This document shows positions 8,494-16,021 of a stretch of 22,194 bases of DNA, one piece after another. Positions within the stretch are counted from its first letter, which is position 1. Each line of letters starts with the position of its first letter. Below the pieces are notes generated by a model that ran no database searches, was not told the DNA's origin, and worked only from the letters and a program-made list of their open reading frames with translations. The stretch lies in contig CBFHOS010000028.1 in assembly GCA_965657645.1 (NCBI GenBank), positions 1-22,194 of the forward strand. The letters run 5' to 3'. The stretch comes from CBFHOS01 sp965657645. Lineage in GTDB: Bacteria > Pseudomonadota > Alphaproteobacteria > Puniceispirillales > Puniceispirillaceae. Made by a program: the position numbers and the translations under genes.

Positions 8494-8566
8494 AGGAAGC
8501 ATTTGCGAAAACGCCAAATATTTAGGCACTTAACGCCATTTAGCGGCTTTTAAACGCAATAAATCC

Positions 8567-9661
8567 CTACAAGAAGGGAAATAGCCTATTTATATCCAAG
8601 ACAAACACGAACAGGGTCAAAACCAACAGCAATGTAATACCGACCCTGAGCAAGAGATCCTGCACCGCCATCGGTAGAGGACGACCGGCAATCGCCTCAT
8701 AGATAAAGAACGCCAAATGGCCGCCATCTAGTGCTGGTACAGGCAATAGGTTGATTAAGCCAAGATTGATCGAAATGACCGCGGTTAGAAAGATAAACGG
8801 AATGATGCCTTGTTGAAGCACGGTTCCCGATATCGTCGCAATACCCACAGGGCCTTGAATTTCTCCGCTCTGCATTTCGCCTTTAGCCAGCCGTGAAAGG
8901 CCCCGCAACAACATTGTCGACATGTGGAATGCGTCTGAACTGGCCGTGATGATGGCGGTGGCTGGCCACATGCGCTCACGTTCACCAGCCTGAGTAGAAC
9001 GCACACCTAACAGGCCAATTGTCATCTGCAACTGTTCGTCGAAACGGGCCATTGGGGTGACAGACAACTCGATTTCCTGACCGTCACGTTCGATCGTAAA
9101 GGCTAGCGCACGGCCGGGGCTCTCGACAACCAATGCCCGCATATCGTTGAAATCACGAATGGCAACACCGTCTATTTCAGCAACAACATCCCCCTGCTCC
9201 AAACCTGCTTCAGACGCTGCGGATTGCGGCATAACCTCGCCAATTTCGGCGGGTAGCATGAGTTTGCCAACGGTCATATACACCATCGCAAACAGCAGAA
9301 TACCAAGGATGAAGTTTGCAACTGGACCACCAAGTACAATGCCAATGCGCCATGGCAAACTAGCCGCGGCAAAACTGCCTGGTGCGGCACTGCCGTCACT
9401 GCGCGCCGGTGTGCTCGCCGCGTTATCGTCGCCCTTCATTTTGACATAACCACCAAGAGGAATAGCGGCAAACCGCCACCTTGTGCCGGTCTTCTTAGAC
9501 GTCCAGCCAAAAATCTCTGGGCCAAAACCAATCGAAAACACCTCGACCACAACACCCGCACGCCGTGCCATCCAATAATGGCCGAGCTCGTGAAAATACA
9601 CCACGGGGGTCAGTAGAAGTAGAAAGCCAATAATTAATTGTAAAGGGCCTAATTCGGGCAT
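8567..9661 (-). CDS. rseP: RseP/MmpA-type site-2 metalloprotease
   Basis: This inner-membrane zinc protease cleaves membrane-spanning anti-sigma factors and signal-peptide remnants. The zinc motif HELGH is at residues 24-28 inside the first membrane helix. One PDZ domain (about 135-200, EIGEVMPQSAASEAGLEQGD) follows a second membrane segment (about 107-130), and the third metal ligand lies in NLLPVPALDG (304-313, Asp312). Two more membrane helices lie around 290-305 and 335-357. Length is 364 residues with a single PDZ, typical of alphaproteobacteria (E. coli RseP has two). I chose the ATG at 9661 with AAAGAGA upstream. The frame is open to 9727, but the added 22 residues overlap dxr and do not resemble the family. 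The substrate here cannot be told from sequence; a sigma-E-type anti-sigma factor is one possibility. Confidence 0.93.
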   Translation of the reverse strand: MPELGPLQLIIGFLLLLTPVVYFHELGHYWMARRAGVVVEVFSIGFGPEIFGWTSKKTGTRWRFAAIPLGGYVKMKGDDNAASTPARSDGSAAPGSFAAASLPWRIGIVLGGPVANFILGILLFAMVYMTVGKLMLPAEIGEVMPQSAASEAGLEQGDVVAEIDGVAIRDFNDMRALVVESPGRALAFTIERDGQEIELSVTPMARFDEQLQMTIGLLGVRSTQAGERERMWPATAIITASSDAFHMSTMLLRGLSRLAKGEMQSGEIQGPVGIATISGTVLQQGIIPFIFLTAVISINLGLINLLPVPALDGGHLAFFIYEAIAGRPLPMAVQDLLLRVGITLLLVLTLFVFVLDINRLFPFL

Positions 9662-9707
9662 CTGTATCTCTTTGGTGGCTAGGATGAGTGGATGGCAAAG
9701 ACTAGTG

Positions 9708-10901
9708 TTATCCGTTTGTGGCGGCAATTAATCTTTTCGCAATAGCACGAGCATTATGATCAAGTTCCAACACGGTGGCTAGATCTGAAACATTGCCGTT
9801 GAAATCATGTTCCAGAGTAGCACTTACTATCTCGGCAATCTGGGTGAATTTTATCCGGCTATCCAGAAACGCGGCAACGGCAATCTCATTCGCGGCGTTT
9901 AGTACCGCCGGTTTGGCCCCGCCCTCGACCAACGCTTGCCGCGCCAGATAGAAACAAGGATAACGCGCCGGATCCACATCCCAGAAATCAAAGCGACCAA
10001 GCTGTGTCAGGCTAAGTGGCTCTGGACGCCAATCCAATCGCTCCGGCCACGCCAACGCATAGGATATCGGGGTCTTCATATCGGCGGTACCGAGCTGGCT
10101 AATGATTGAGCCATCGTTGAAATAGACCAGCCCATGGATCGCCACTTGCGGGTGAATAACGACCTCTATTTGCGATTGATCCATTCCGAATAACCACGCG
10201 GCCTCGATCACCTCAAGCCCCTTATTCATCATCGTCGCGCTATCGACCGAGATTTTCTGGCCCATGCTCCAATTAGGATGCTTTACCGCTTCGGCTGGCG
10301 TGATGGCAGAAAATTCTTCTAATGGCCGTTCGCGAAACGGACCGCCCGATGCGGTGAGGCAAATATGGCTGATGTCACGTAAATCCTGATCGCCAGCAAC
10401 ATCATCTTGATGCGATCGCCAACCGGTCCAGCACTGAAAAATGGCACTATGCTCGCTGTCTAACGGCAATAGACGTGCATTATGTTTGGCGGCGGTTTCA
10501 CATACCAACTGGCCCGCAGATACAAGTGATTCCTTGTTAGCAAGAGCAATCCGATTGCCCGCTTCTGCCGCCTTCATCACCGATGGCAAACCCGCCAACC
10601 CAACAATGCCCGCCACAACCAAATCAACAGGATCACCAGCAATCAGGTCGCACTCCGTCTGCCCCGCAATCACTGTAATGCCAGTGTTTGCCAAGGCAGA
10701 TTGAAGCTGTGGTGCCAAGGCCGTGTCACTGATACCAACAATTTTAGGGCGGTGTGCAAGTGCCTGACGGGCCAATAAATCAACATTGCGGCCGGCAATG
10801 AGCGCATGAATTTCAAAGCGATCAGGCCGCATAGAGACCAGATCAAGGGTGCTAGTCCCGATTGACCCGGTGGAGCCTAAAATTGTGATGCGTTTGCTCA
10901 T
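9708..10901 (-). CDS. dxr: 1-deoxy-D-xylulose 5-phosphate reductoisomerase
   Basis: Dxr (IspC) converts DXP to MEP using NADPH, the first committed step of the MEP isoprenoid pathway, which feeds the UppS reaction encoded just upstream. The NADPH loop GSTGSIG is at residues 9-15. The metal and substrate motifs PLDSEHSAIFQ, SGGPFRERP and KISVDSATMMNKGLEVIEA are intact. Length is 397 residues (E. coli 398). I chose the ATG at 10901 directly before SKRITILGSTGSIG; the frame is open to 10952 but that overlaps cdsA. Only 14 bases separate it from the cdsA stop, and the nearest purine-rich ribosome binding sequence (AGG, about 15 bases upstream) is weak and far, so it may depend on coupling. Confidence 0.96.
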   Translation of the reverse strand: MSKRITILGSTGSIGTSTLDLVSMRPDRFEIHALIAGRNVDLLARQALAHRPKIVGISDTALAPQLQSALANTGITVIAGQTECDLIAGDPVDLVVAGIVGLAGLPSVMKAAEAGNRIALANKESLVSAGQLVCETAAKHNARLLPLDSEHSAIFQCWTGWRSHQDDVAGDQDLRDISHICLTASGGPFRERPLEEFSAITPAEAVKHPNWSMGQKISVDSATMMNKGLEVIEAAWLFGMDQSQIEVVIHPQVAIHGLVYFNDGSIISQLGTADMKTPISYALAWPERLDWRPEPLSLTQLGRFDFWDVDPARYPCFYLARQALVEGGAKPAVLNAANEIAVAAFLDSRIKFTQIAEIVSATLEHDFNGNVSDLATVLELDHNARAIAKRLIAATNG

Positions 10902-10915
10902 GCTATAAAATAAAC

Positions 10916-11701
10916 CTAACCGATATAACCGCTGATCACTGCACCATAGCAAACCGGCAAGGTAATGAGATACCCATCAAAACGATCTAAAACACCACCA
11001 TGTCCGGGAATGGTTGAACCACTATCTTTTACCCCAAGCGTGCGTTTCAGCGATGATTCGATAAGATCGCCCATTTGCGCAACCACACCAACGATAACCC
11101 CCGCAATAACGCTAGATCCAACGCCAAGATTGACTAACGGTGCACAAAGAGCCGCAATGATAATTGCCGCGGCAATGCCTCCAACAGAGCCTGAAATGGT
11201 CTTCTTTGGGCTTATTGAAGGGGCAAGTTTAGGCCCGCCAACAAACCGGCCAACAAAATACGCGGCACTATCACAAGCCGCAATAATCGCCGCAATAATG
11301 AGAATGAGGCGGTGTCCACCCGGTATCATCAACAGCCCACTGGCGGCGGCAATACAAATAGCGGCTAGAAGTCCGAACAGCGCCACTTTGCGCGTAGTGC
11401 GATGAATAGACAAAATCCCGGTCATGGCAATCAAAATAGCAATAAGGACGACCCCATCATTGCTAGACAATTGCCACCACTTTATAGGTGCACCAAGGAT
11501 CGCTAACACAGCTACCAATGCATAAAGGCGACCATTTGAAAACCCGGCCATTTTGCCAATTTCCCATCCCATCAACCCGCCTAGAGCTATAATTATTAGC
11601 CCTGCGATGAATGGTGACAGGGCAAAGCCCGCAATGATTGGCAAAAGGGTGATAAGCCCGATTAAGCGTTGATTTGTGGTCGACAAATTGTCAAAGCGCA
11701 T
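10916..11701 (-). CDS. cdsA: Phosphatidate cytidylyltransferase
   Basis: CdsA makes CDP-diacylglycerol from phosphatidate and CTP, the branch point to all phospholipids. The protein is 261 residues and mostly hydrophobic, with about seven or eight membrane segments. The family signature is complete near the C-terminus: SSLKRTLGVKDSGS followed by IPGHGGVLDRFDG. It starts eight bases after the uppS stop, with a GTAGG-type ribosome binding site, and is followed by dxr 14 bases on. The order uppS-cdsA-dxr-rseP is conserved in many proteobacteria. Confidence 0.95.
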   Translation of the reverse strand: MRFDNLSTTNQRLIGLITLLPIIAGFALSPFIAGLIIIALGGLMGWEIGKMAGFSNGRLYALVAVLAILGAPIKWWQLSSNDGVVLIAILIAMTGILSIHRTTRKVALFGLLAAICIAAASGLLMIPGGHRLILIIAAIIAACDSAAYFVGRFVGGPKLAPSISPKKTISGSVGGIAAAIIIAALCAPLVNLGVGSSVIAGVIVGVVAQMGDLIESSLKRTLGVKDSGSTIPGHGGVLDRFDGYLITLPVCYGAVISGYIG

Positions 11702-11709
11702 AAAACTGC

Positions 11710-12459
11710 CTACCGCCCCACGGAAGGGACAGATTTAAGATGCGCATTTTTGACCTGCCCATTGCCACCAAACCGACGCTCACGCATGGCAAATTCTGCC
11801 AATGCTTGGTCCAAATCGGCCTGTGAAAAATCCGGCCATAATTTGTCTGTAAAAAACAACTCTGCGTAGGAAATATCCCACAGCATAAAATTGGAAACAC
11901 GCTGTTCACCGCCAGTACGGATCAGCAAATCGACCTGTGGCAAAGCAGCTGAGTACATCCGAGATTTTAACATATCTGCGTTAATTTCAGCAGGGTCAAT
12001 CAACCCTGAGGCGGTTTCACTAACGAGGCGTTGCACGGCCTTGGTGATTTCCTGTCGTCCGCCATAATCGAGCGCGATGGTCAAATTCAACCCTGTATTT
12101 GCCGAGGTGCGCGCCTCTGCCGCTTCGATCAAGTTGACGAGTTCAGCGGAAAACTGGTCTCGGTCGCCTATAACTCGGAATTTGACATTCTCATCGATGA
12201 GTTCACCAACATCACTGTTCAAGAAGCGGTGGATCAACTGCATCAATCCGTTGACTTCAACTGATGGGCGTGACCAATTTTCAGAGGAAAACGCGAATAC
12301 GGTCAGCCAAGATACATTCGCCTGATAGGCAAGTCGCGCCACATCACGCAACGTATCCGCGCCCTTATTATGACCGCGAAGCACGTCAAAACCTTGGCTA
12401 CGCGCCCATCGGCGGTTGCCATCCATAATGATAGCAAGATGATGTGGTGCCTTGCTCAT
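11710..12459 (-). CDS. uppS: Undecaprenyl diphosphate synthase (di-trans,poly-cis)
   Basis: UppS (IspU) elongates farnesyl diphosphate with eight isopentenyl units in cis to give the C55 carrier for peptidoglycan and O-antigen synthesis. The start is textbook: HLAIIMDGNRRWA with the catalytic Asp at residue 13, then GHNKGADTLRD, FAFSSENWSRP and the C-terminal IRTGGEQRVSNFMLWDISYAE. Length is 249 residues (E. coli 253). The ATG at 12459 has GGAAGG nine bases upstream. A 90-base gap with two small palindromes separates it from frr. Confidence 0.96.
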   Translation of the reverse strand: MSKAPHHLAIIMDGNRRWARSQGFDVLRGHNKGADTLRDVARLAYQANVSWLTVFAFSSENWSRPSVEVNGLMQLIHRFLNSDVGELIDENVKFRVIGDRDQFSAELVNLIEAAEARTSANTGLNLTIALDYGGRQEITKAVQRLVSETASGLIDPAEINADMLKSRMYSAALPQVDLLIRTGGEQRVSNFMLWDISYAELFFTDKLWPDFSQADLDQALAEFAMRERRFGGNGQVKNAHLKSVPSVGR

Positions 12460-12485
12460 GCTGCCTTCCGTCTGCGTCCCTCATC

Positions 12486-12543
12486 CACTAACATTAGTGT
12501 GCAGGTGTCACGCTTTACTATTAATCCCGATTAATACGATAGT
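12486..12543. promoter_or_regulatory. Two small palindromes in the frr-uppS gap
   Basis: The 90-base gap 12460-12549 holds two inverted repeats. CACTAA-CA-TTAGTG spans 12486-12499. ATTAATC-CC-GATTAAT spans 12520-12535 and is framed by a further imperfect pair, ACTAT (12517-12521) and ATAGT (12539-12543). The second also contains two TTAA boxes six bases apart. The arms are AT-rich and short, so they look more like binding sites for a dimeric protein than like RNA terminators, and no U-run follows. No clear -35/-10 pair was found for uppS. Function is unknown. Confidence 0.35.
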
Positions 12544-12549
12544 TCAGAG

Positions 12550-13107
12550 CTAAACTTGGGTAATTTCTTTTTCTTTATGCGCCAAAGTTTCATCAATCAC
12601 CTTAACAAAACTATCGGTCATCTTTTGCACATCGGCCTCTAGGCCATGACGCTCATCCTCACCCATCAGGCCTTCTTTTTCTGCCTTACGAATGGTTTCG
12701 ATGCCATCGCGGCGTACATTACGAACGGCGACGCGTGCGGCTTCGGCATAACGGCTAGCAACCTTTACCATATCCTTGCGGCGCTCTTCCGACAAATCGG
12801 GGATTGGCACCCGGATTAAGGTTCCCTCAGCCATCGGATTAAGGCCTAAATCAGACTCGCGAATGGCTTTTTCAACAGCCGCGGTCATCGATGCATCCCA
12901 TACGGTAACGGTCAACAGGCGGGCTTCTGGTGCGGAGATGTTGCCAACTTGGCTCATCGGCATTTTAGAGCCATATGCATCAACCATAATTGGCTCTAGC
13001 ATGCCTGTCGAAGCGCGTCCGGCGCGTAGCCCCATAAATTCTGTTTTCAGGCTAGCCACACTACCTTCCATGCGGCGTTCGATGTCTTTGATATCGATTT
13101 CAGACAT
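12550..13107 (-). CDS. frr: Ribosome recycling factor
   Basis: RRF splits the post-termination ribosome together with EF-G. The 185-residue protein fits the family from end to end: the helical N-terminus (IERRMEGSVASLKTEFMGLRAGRAS), the small domain with ISAPEARLLTVTVWD, the hinge motif LIRVPIPDLSEERRKDMV, and the long helices to the C-terminus. The ATG at 13107 has an ideal AAGGAG ribosome binding site. It lies 68 bases after pyrH and 90 bases before uppS. pyrH-frr is one of the most conserved bacterial gene pairs. Confidence 0.97.
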   Translation of the reverse strand: MSEIDIKDIERRMEGSVASLKTEFMGLRAGRASTGMLEPIMVDAYGSKMPMSQVGNISAPEARLLTVTVWDASMTAAVEKAIRESDLGLNPMAEGTLIRVPIPDLSEERRKDMVKVASRYAEAARVAVRNVRRDGIETIRKAEKEGLMGEDERHGLEADVQKMTDSFVKVIDETLAHKEKEITQV

Positions 13108-13175
13108 TGCAGTCTCCTTATATTCAGACAGTCATTTAGATATACTCAACAATGACTTGCTTTGATTAATTGAGC

Positions 13176-13910
13176 TTAAGCTACAATTGTAAATTTACCC
13201 TCATGGCGTAGAACGCGTTCAAATCCGCCCGGATCCTCAATCGAAAACACCAAAATTGGAATGTTGTTCTCGCGTGCAAGAGACACCGCCGCCGCGTCCA
13301 TCACCTTAAGATCATCTGTTAACACCTGCATGTAGGACAGCGTGTCATAGCGCTTTGCCGTTGGATCTTTTTCGGGGTCGGCAGAATAAACGCCGTCTAC
13401 CCGCGTACCTTTTAACAAGGCCACACAATTCATTTCGGACGCCCGCAGAGCCGCCGCGGTATCTGTTGTGAAAAACGGGTTACCTGTACCCGCCGCAAAG
13501 ATCACCACACGGCCTTTTTCAAGATGCCTAGTGGCGCGGCGCCTGATATAGGGCTCGCTAACGGCGCTAATTGGTAATGCAGATTGCACCCGCACCGGTA
13601 CGTCAATTTGTTCAAGAGCGTTTTGCATGGCAAGGGCGTTCATCACGGTGGCAAGCATGCCCATATAATCGCCCGTGGCACGTTCCATACCCGCCGCGGC
13701 GCCAGACACACCGCGGAAAATATTGCCGCCCCCGATTACGAGACAAACCTCAACACCAGAGGCGACAACGTCTTTTACTTCTTTGGCGACCGAAGCCACC
13801 ATTTCAGGGTCAATTCCATAGGACTGAGTGCCCATCAGGGATTCACCTGAGATTTTTAGCAATACCCGGCTGTATAAATGACCCGATTCTGAATTTCCAT
13901 CGTCACCCAT
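13176..13910 (-). CDS. pyrH: Uridylate kinase
   Basis: PyrH phosphorylates UMP to UDP with ATP as a hexamer of the amino-acid-kinase fold. Motifs are intact: RVLLKISGESLMG near the N-terminus, the loop VIGGGNIFRG, the acceptor region FAAGTGNPFFTTDTAA, and MDAAAVSLARENNIPILVFS. Two ATGs compete. The one at 13919 sits directly against the ribosome binding site (AGGAGATG, no spacing), while the ATG at 13910, three codons inside, is nine bases from AGGAG. I therefore choose 13910, which gives 244 residues. The gene follows tsf after a short spacer and precedes frr. Confidence 0.95.
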   Translation of the reverse strand: MGDDGNSESGHLYSRVLLKISGESLMGTQSYGIDPEMVASVAKEVKDVVASGVEVCLVIGGGNIFRGVSGAAAGMERATGDYMGMLATVMNALAMQNALEQIDVPVRVQSALPISAVSEPYIRRRATRHLEKGRVVIFAAGTGNPFFTTDTAAALRASEMNCVALLKGTRVDGVYSADPEKDPTAKRYDTLSYMQVLTDDLKVMDAAAVSLARENNIPILVFSIEDPGGFERVLRHEGKFTIVA

Positions 13911-13943
13911 CTCGGACATCTCCTATAAAGCCATCGATTGAAT

Positions 13944-14861
13944 TTAAGAAAGCTGGGCTGCAACCTCGGCTGCAAAATCAGACTCTTCTTTCTCAATTCC
14001 TTCGCCAAGATTAAACCGGACAAATGCTGTTAGCGCAATATCTGTACCGGCATCTTTTGCGGCTTTGGCAACAACATCAGCAATACGGGTTTCGCCGTCA
14101 ATCACTGAAGTCTGCTCAAGCAACACAACTTCTTGGTAGTATTTCTTCATCCGGCCTTCGACCATCTTCTCGGCAATTTCCTGTGGCTTACCAGAAGCTT
14201 TGGCCTGCTCGATGAGAACGTCACGCTCTCTGGCAACGGCTTCACTGTCCAACTCTTCAACAGAAAGGCTGGCAGGTGATGTCGCGGCGATATGCATCGC
14301 AATCTGTTTGCCAAGACCAGTCAACACATCAGCATCAGCAGATGATTGCAGAGCAACAAGAACACCAATACGGCCAAGACCTTCGGCAGTTGCATTATGC
14401 ATATACGGTACAACAAGGCCTTCAGATACAGACAGATACTCCATCCGGCGAAGGGTCATGTTTTCACCAATAGTGGCAATTTTCTGAACCAGCTCTTCTT
14501 CGACGTTACGTCCTGTTCCCGGGAAGTCAGCGGCCTTAAGCTTGTCCATATCGCCAGCACCAAGGGCTAGCTCAGACAGGCTACGCACAAAATCCTGAAA
14601 TTCAGTGTTACGCGCAACAAAATCTGTCTCAGCGTTTAGCTCGACAACGGCGCCTTTGGCTCCGTCAACGGCAAAGGCCACAAGGCCCTCAGACGCCACG
14701 CGGCCTGATTTTTTCGCCGCAGAAGCAAGACCTTTGGTGCGGAGCCAGTCAATCGCGGCATCCATATCACCATTAGTTTCGCCAAGGGCTTTTTTACAAT
14801 CCATCATACCAGCGCCAGACTTCTCGCGCAGTTCCTTAACCAGTGCAGCAGTTACACTCAT
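13944..14861 (-). CDS. tsf: Translation elongation factor Ts
   Basis: EF-Ts recharges EF-Tu by exchanging GDP. The N-terminal UBA-like module (ALVKELREKSGAGMMDCKKAL, about residues 6-26) and the core motif VVELNAETDFVARN are clear, followed by the two dimerisation-type subdomains (about 70-275) and a C-terminal helix. Length is 305 residues, normal for alphaproteobacteria. The ATG at 14861 has GAGG about ten bases upstream. It lies 110 bases after rpsB, a spacer that holds three stem-loops, and shares the classical rpsB-tsf-pyrH-frr order. Confidence 0.97.
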   Translation of the reverse strand: MSVTAALVKELREKSGAGMMDCKKALGETNGDMDAAIDWLRTKGLASAAKKSGRVASEGLVAFAVDGAKGAVVELNAETDFVARNTEFQDFVRSLSELALGAGDMDKLKAADFPGTGRNVEEELVQKIATIGENMTLRRMEYLSVSEGLVVPYMHNATAEGLGRIGVLVALQSSADADVLTGLGKQIAMHIAATSPASLSVEELDSEAVARERDVLIEQAKASGKPQEIAEKMVEGRMKKYYQEVVLLEQTSVIDGETRIADVVAKAAKDAGTDIALTAFVRFNLGEGIEKEESDFAAEVAAQLS

Positions 14862-14892
14862 TTCATTATCCTCATCAAAAGATGTTTCATTA

Positions 14893-14970
14893 CCGTTCCC
14901 TACTTTGTGTAGGAACGGACCCTGCCCCTATTAGGCAAGGCCCTATTTATTTGTTAGCCAGAAAGTGGCT
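14893..14970 (-). ncRNA. Stem-loops in the rpsB-tsf spacer
   Basis: Three inverted repeats lie between the rpsB stop and the tsf start. In transcription order: AGCCA-loop-TGGCT (14970-14956, five-base stem and five-base loop) right after the rpsB stop; a weaker TGCC/GGCA pair (14937-14923, extended by GG/CC around one bulged base); and a ten-pair stem with one bulged base, GTAGGAACGG against CCGTTCCCTAC (14918-14893, loop of five). None has a U-run behind it, so they do not look like ordinary intrinsic terminators. They may serve as an RNA processing site, a stability element or a partial attenuator setting the ratio of S2 to EF-Ts. The structures are seen directly; the role is inference. Confidence 0.45.
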
Positions 14971-14971
14971 G

Positions 14972-15793
14972 TTAGGCTGTTGCATCCGGAGCAGGTGTCT
15001 CGGCAGCGGCCTCAACAGGAGCTTCCTCAGCAGGAGCAGCCTCTAGTGCAGCTTCAACAGGTGCTTCAATAGCGGCACCGGCGTCACCACCACTTTTCAT
15101 CAATTCAGTCTGCAAACCGTCCAGAATAGCCGCCTGAACCAATTCACAATAGAATGTGATGGCGCGCATGGCATCGTCGTTACCCGGGATCAGGTAATCA
15201 ACGCCTTCAGGGTTTGAGTTTGAGTCAACAACCGCAACAACTGGAATGCCAAGGCGGTTAGCCTCTTGAACAGCAATAGATTCTTTGTTGGTGTCGAGGA
15301 TGAACAGGATATCGGGCAAGCCACCCATTTCCTTAATACCACCAAGCGTACGCTCAAGCTTTTCTTGCTCGCGTGTCAGCTGGAGAATTTCTTTTTTGGT
15401 CAATTGGTTAATCTCACCAGATTCCATCCGTGACTCAAGATCACGAAGGCGGCGGATTGACTGTGAAACGGTTGCCCAGTTAGTGAGCATGCCACCAAGC
15501 CAGCGGTGGTTCACATAATACTGACCAGATGCACGGGCTGTCTCGGCAATTTTTTCTGACGCCGCACGCTTGGTGCCAACGAACAGAACACGACCACCGC
15601 GTGATGCAACATCGCTAATCGCCTTAAGCGCAGCGTTGAACATCGGCATAGTCTGTTGCAGATCAAGAACGTGAATTTTGTTGCGCTCGCCGAAAATGAA
15701 CGGCTCCATGCGCGGATCCCAACGACGGGTGTTGTGACCAAAGTGAACGCCAGCTTCAAGCATTTGGCGCATAGTAAATGTAGGGAGAGCCAT
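14972..15793 (-). CDS. rpsB: 30S ribosomal protein S2
   Basis: S2 binds 16S rRNA late in 30S assembly and helps hold S1. The protein starts with LPTFTMRQMLEAGVHFGHNTRRWDP, followed by IHVLDLQQT, VNHRWLGGMLTNW and GIPVVAVVDSNSNPEGVDYLIPGNDDA, all S2 hallmarks. After the conserved core (about residues 1-232) comes an Ala/Glu/Pro-rich tail of about 40 residues with the repeated unit EAPVEAA; such tails are common in alphaproteobacterial S2. Total length is 273 (E. coli 241). The ATG at 15793 has AGGAG about nine bases upstream. It begins the rpsB-tsf-pyrH-frr run after a 228-base gap. Confidence 0.97.
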   Translation of the reverse strand: MALPTFTMRQMLEAGVHFGHNTRRWDPRMEPFIFGERNKIHVLDLQQTMPMFNAALKAISDVASRGGRVLFVGTKRAASEKIAETARASGQYYVNHRWLGGMLTNWATVSQSIRRLRDLESRMESGEINQLTKKEILQLTREQEKLERTLGGIKEMGGLPDILFILDTNKESIAVQEANRLGIPVVAVVDSNSNPEGVDYLIPGNDDAMRAITFYCELVQAAILDGLQTELMKSGGDAGAAIEAPVEAALEAAPAEEAPVEAAAETPAPDATA

Positions 15794-15801
15794 AATAATT
15801 A

Positions 15802-15858
15802 CTCCTGTTCTCCGGTTAAACCTCCATGCGGGGAAATGAAAGGCGATGCCCTCACCGG
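15802..15858 (-). promoter_or_regulatory. Possible structured leader of rpsB (S2 autoregulation?)
   Basis: Upstream of rpsB the - strand reads CCGGT (15858-15854), then about 37 bases, then ACCGG (15816-15812). Pairing would close a domain 18 bases before the ATG, with the AGGAG ribosome binding site (15806-15802) just below the stem. A small GGC/GCC hairpin can form inside. E. coli S2 is known to repress its own mRNA through the leader, so a similar control is plausible. The base pairing is short and not tested against other genomes. Confidence 0.3.
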
Positions 15859-15916
15859 ATGGCTATGTTCTGGATTTTGCCAGTACCTGCCGCCCTGCAT
15901 GTGTGAATTGACGCTG

Positions 15917-15997
15917 TGTGTACAAAAGACCACGGGCAAAGGCAAGCCCTAAAGCCTTTCAGATCCGCTTATATACCTAGAAATTACCGGAAATTAA
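15917..15997 (-). promoter_or_regulatory. Candidate rpsB promoter region
   Basis: The 228-base gap between dnaE and rpsB offers two moderate sigma70-like candidates on the - strand. One is TTAATT (15997-15992), a 16-base spacer, TATATA (15975-15970). The other is TTGCCT (15945-15940), a 17-base spacer, TACACA (15922-15917). A seven-base direct repeat, TAATTTC twice, ten bases apart (15996-15980), lies just upstream of the first -10 box. A hairpin AAAGGC/GCCTTT (15959-15938) lies between them. I cannot say which, if either, is used, but a separate promoter here is expected because dnaE ends upstream. Confidence 0.35.
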
Positions 15998-16021
15998 CTG
16001 GAAAGTGATAAAATTGCCGCT

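Noticed and set aside
8513..8527. Near-palindrome GCC-AAATATTTA-GGC as an rseP terminator
   Set aside because: Only three GC pairs close it, a mismatch follows, and the run after it on the - strand (GTTTTCGC) is short. Too weak to annotate as a terminator.
9662..9727. Extended N-terminus of rseP (66 bases)
   Set aside because: It would overlap the dxr stop and adds residues without a hydrophobic or family-like pattern; the ATG at 9661 starts right at the first membrane segment.
13571..14014. A 147-codon + strand open frame across the pyrH-tsf junction
   Set aside because: It is antisense to two well-supported genes, and its Arg/Pro/Gln-rich product resembles no protein family I know.
15938..15959. 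AAAGGC/GCCTTT hairpin as a dnaE terminator
   Set aside because: The stem is perfect but has a ten-base loop, lies over 60 bases after the dnaE stop and has no U-run behind it. It overlaps a promoter candidate instead, so it is mentioned there.
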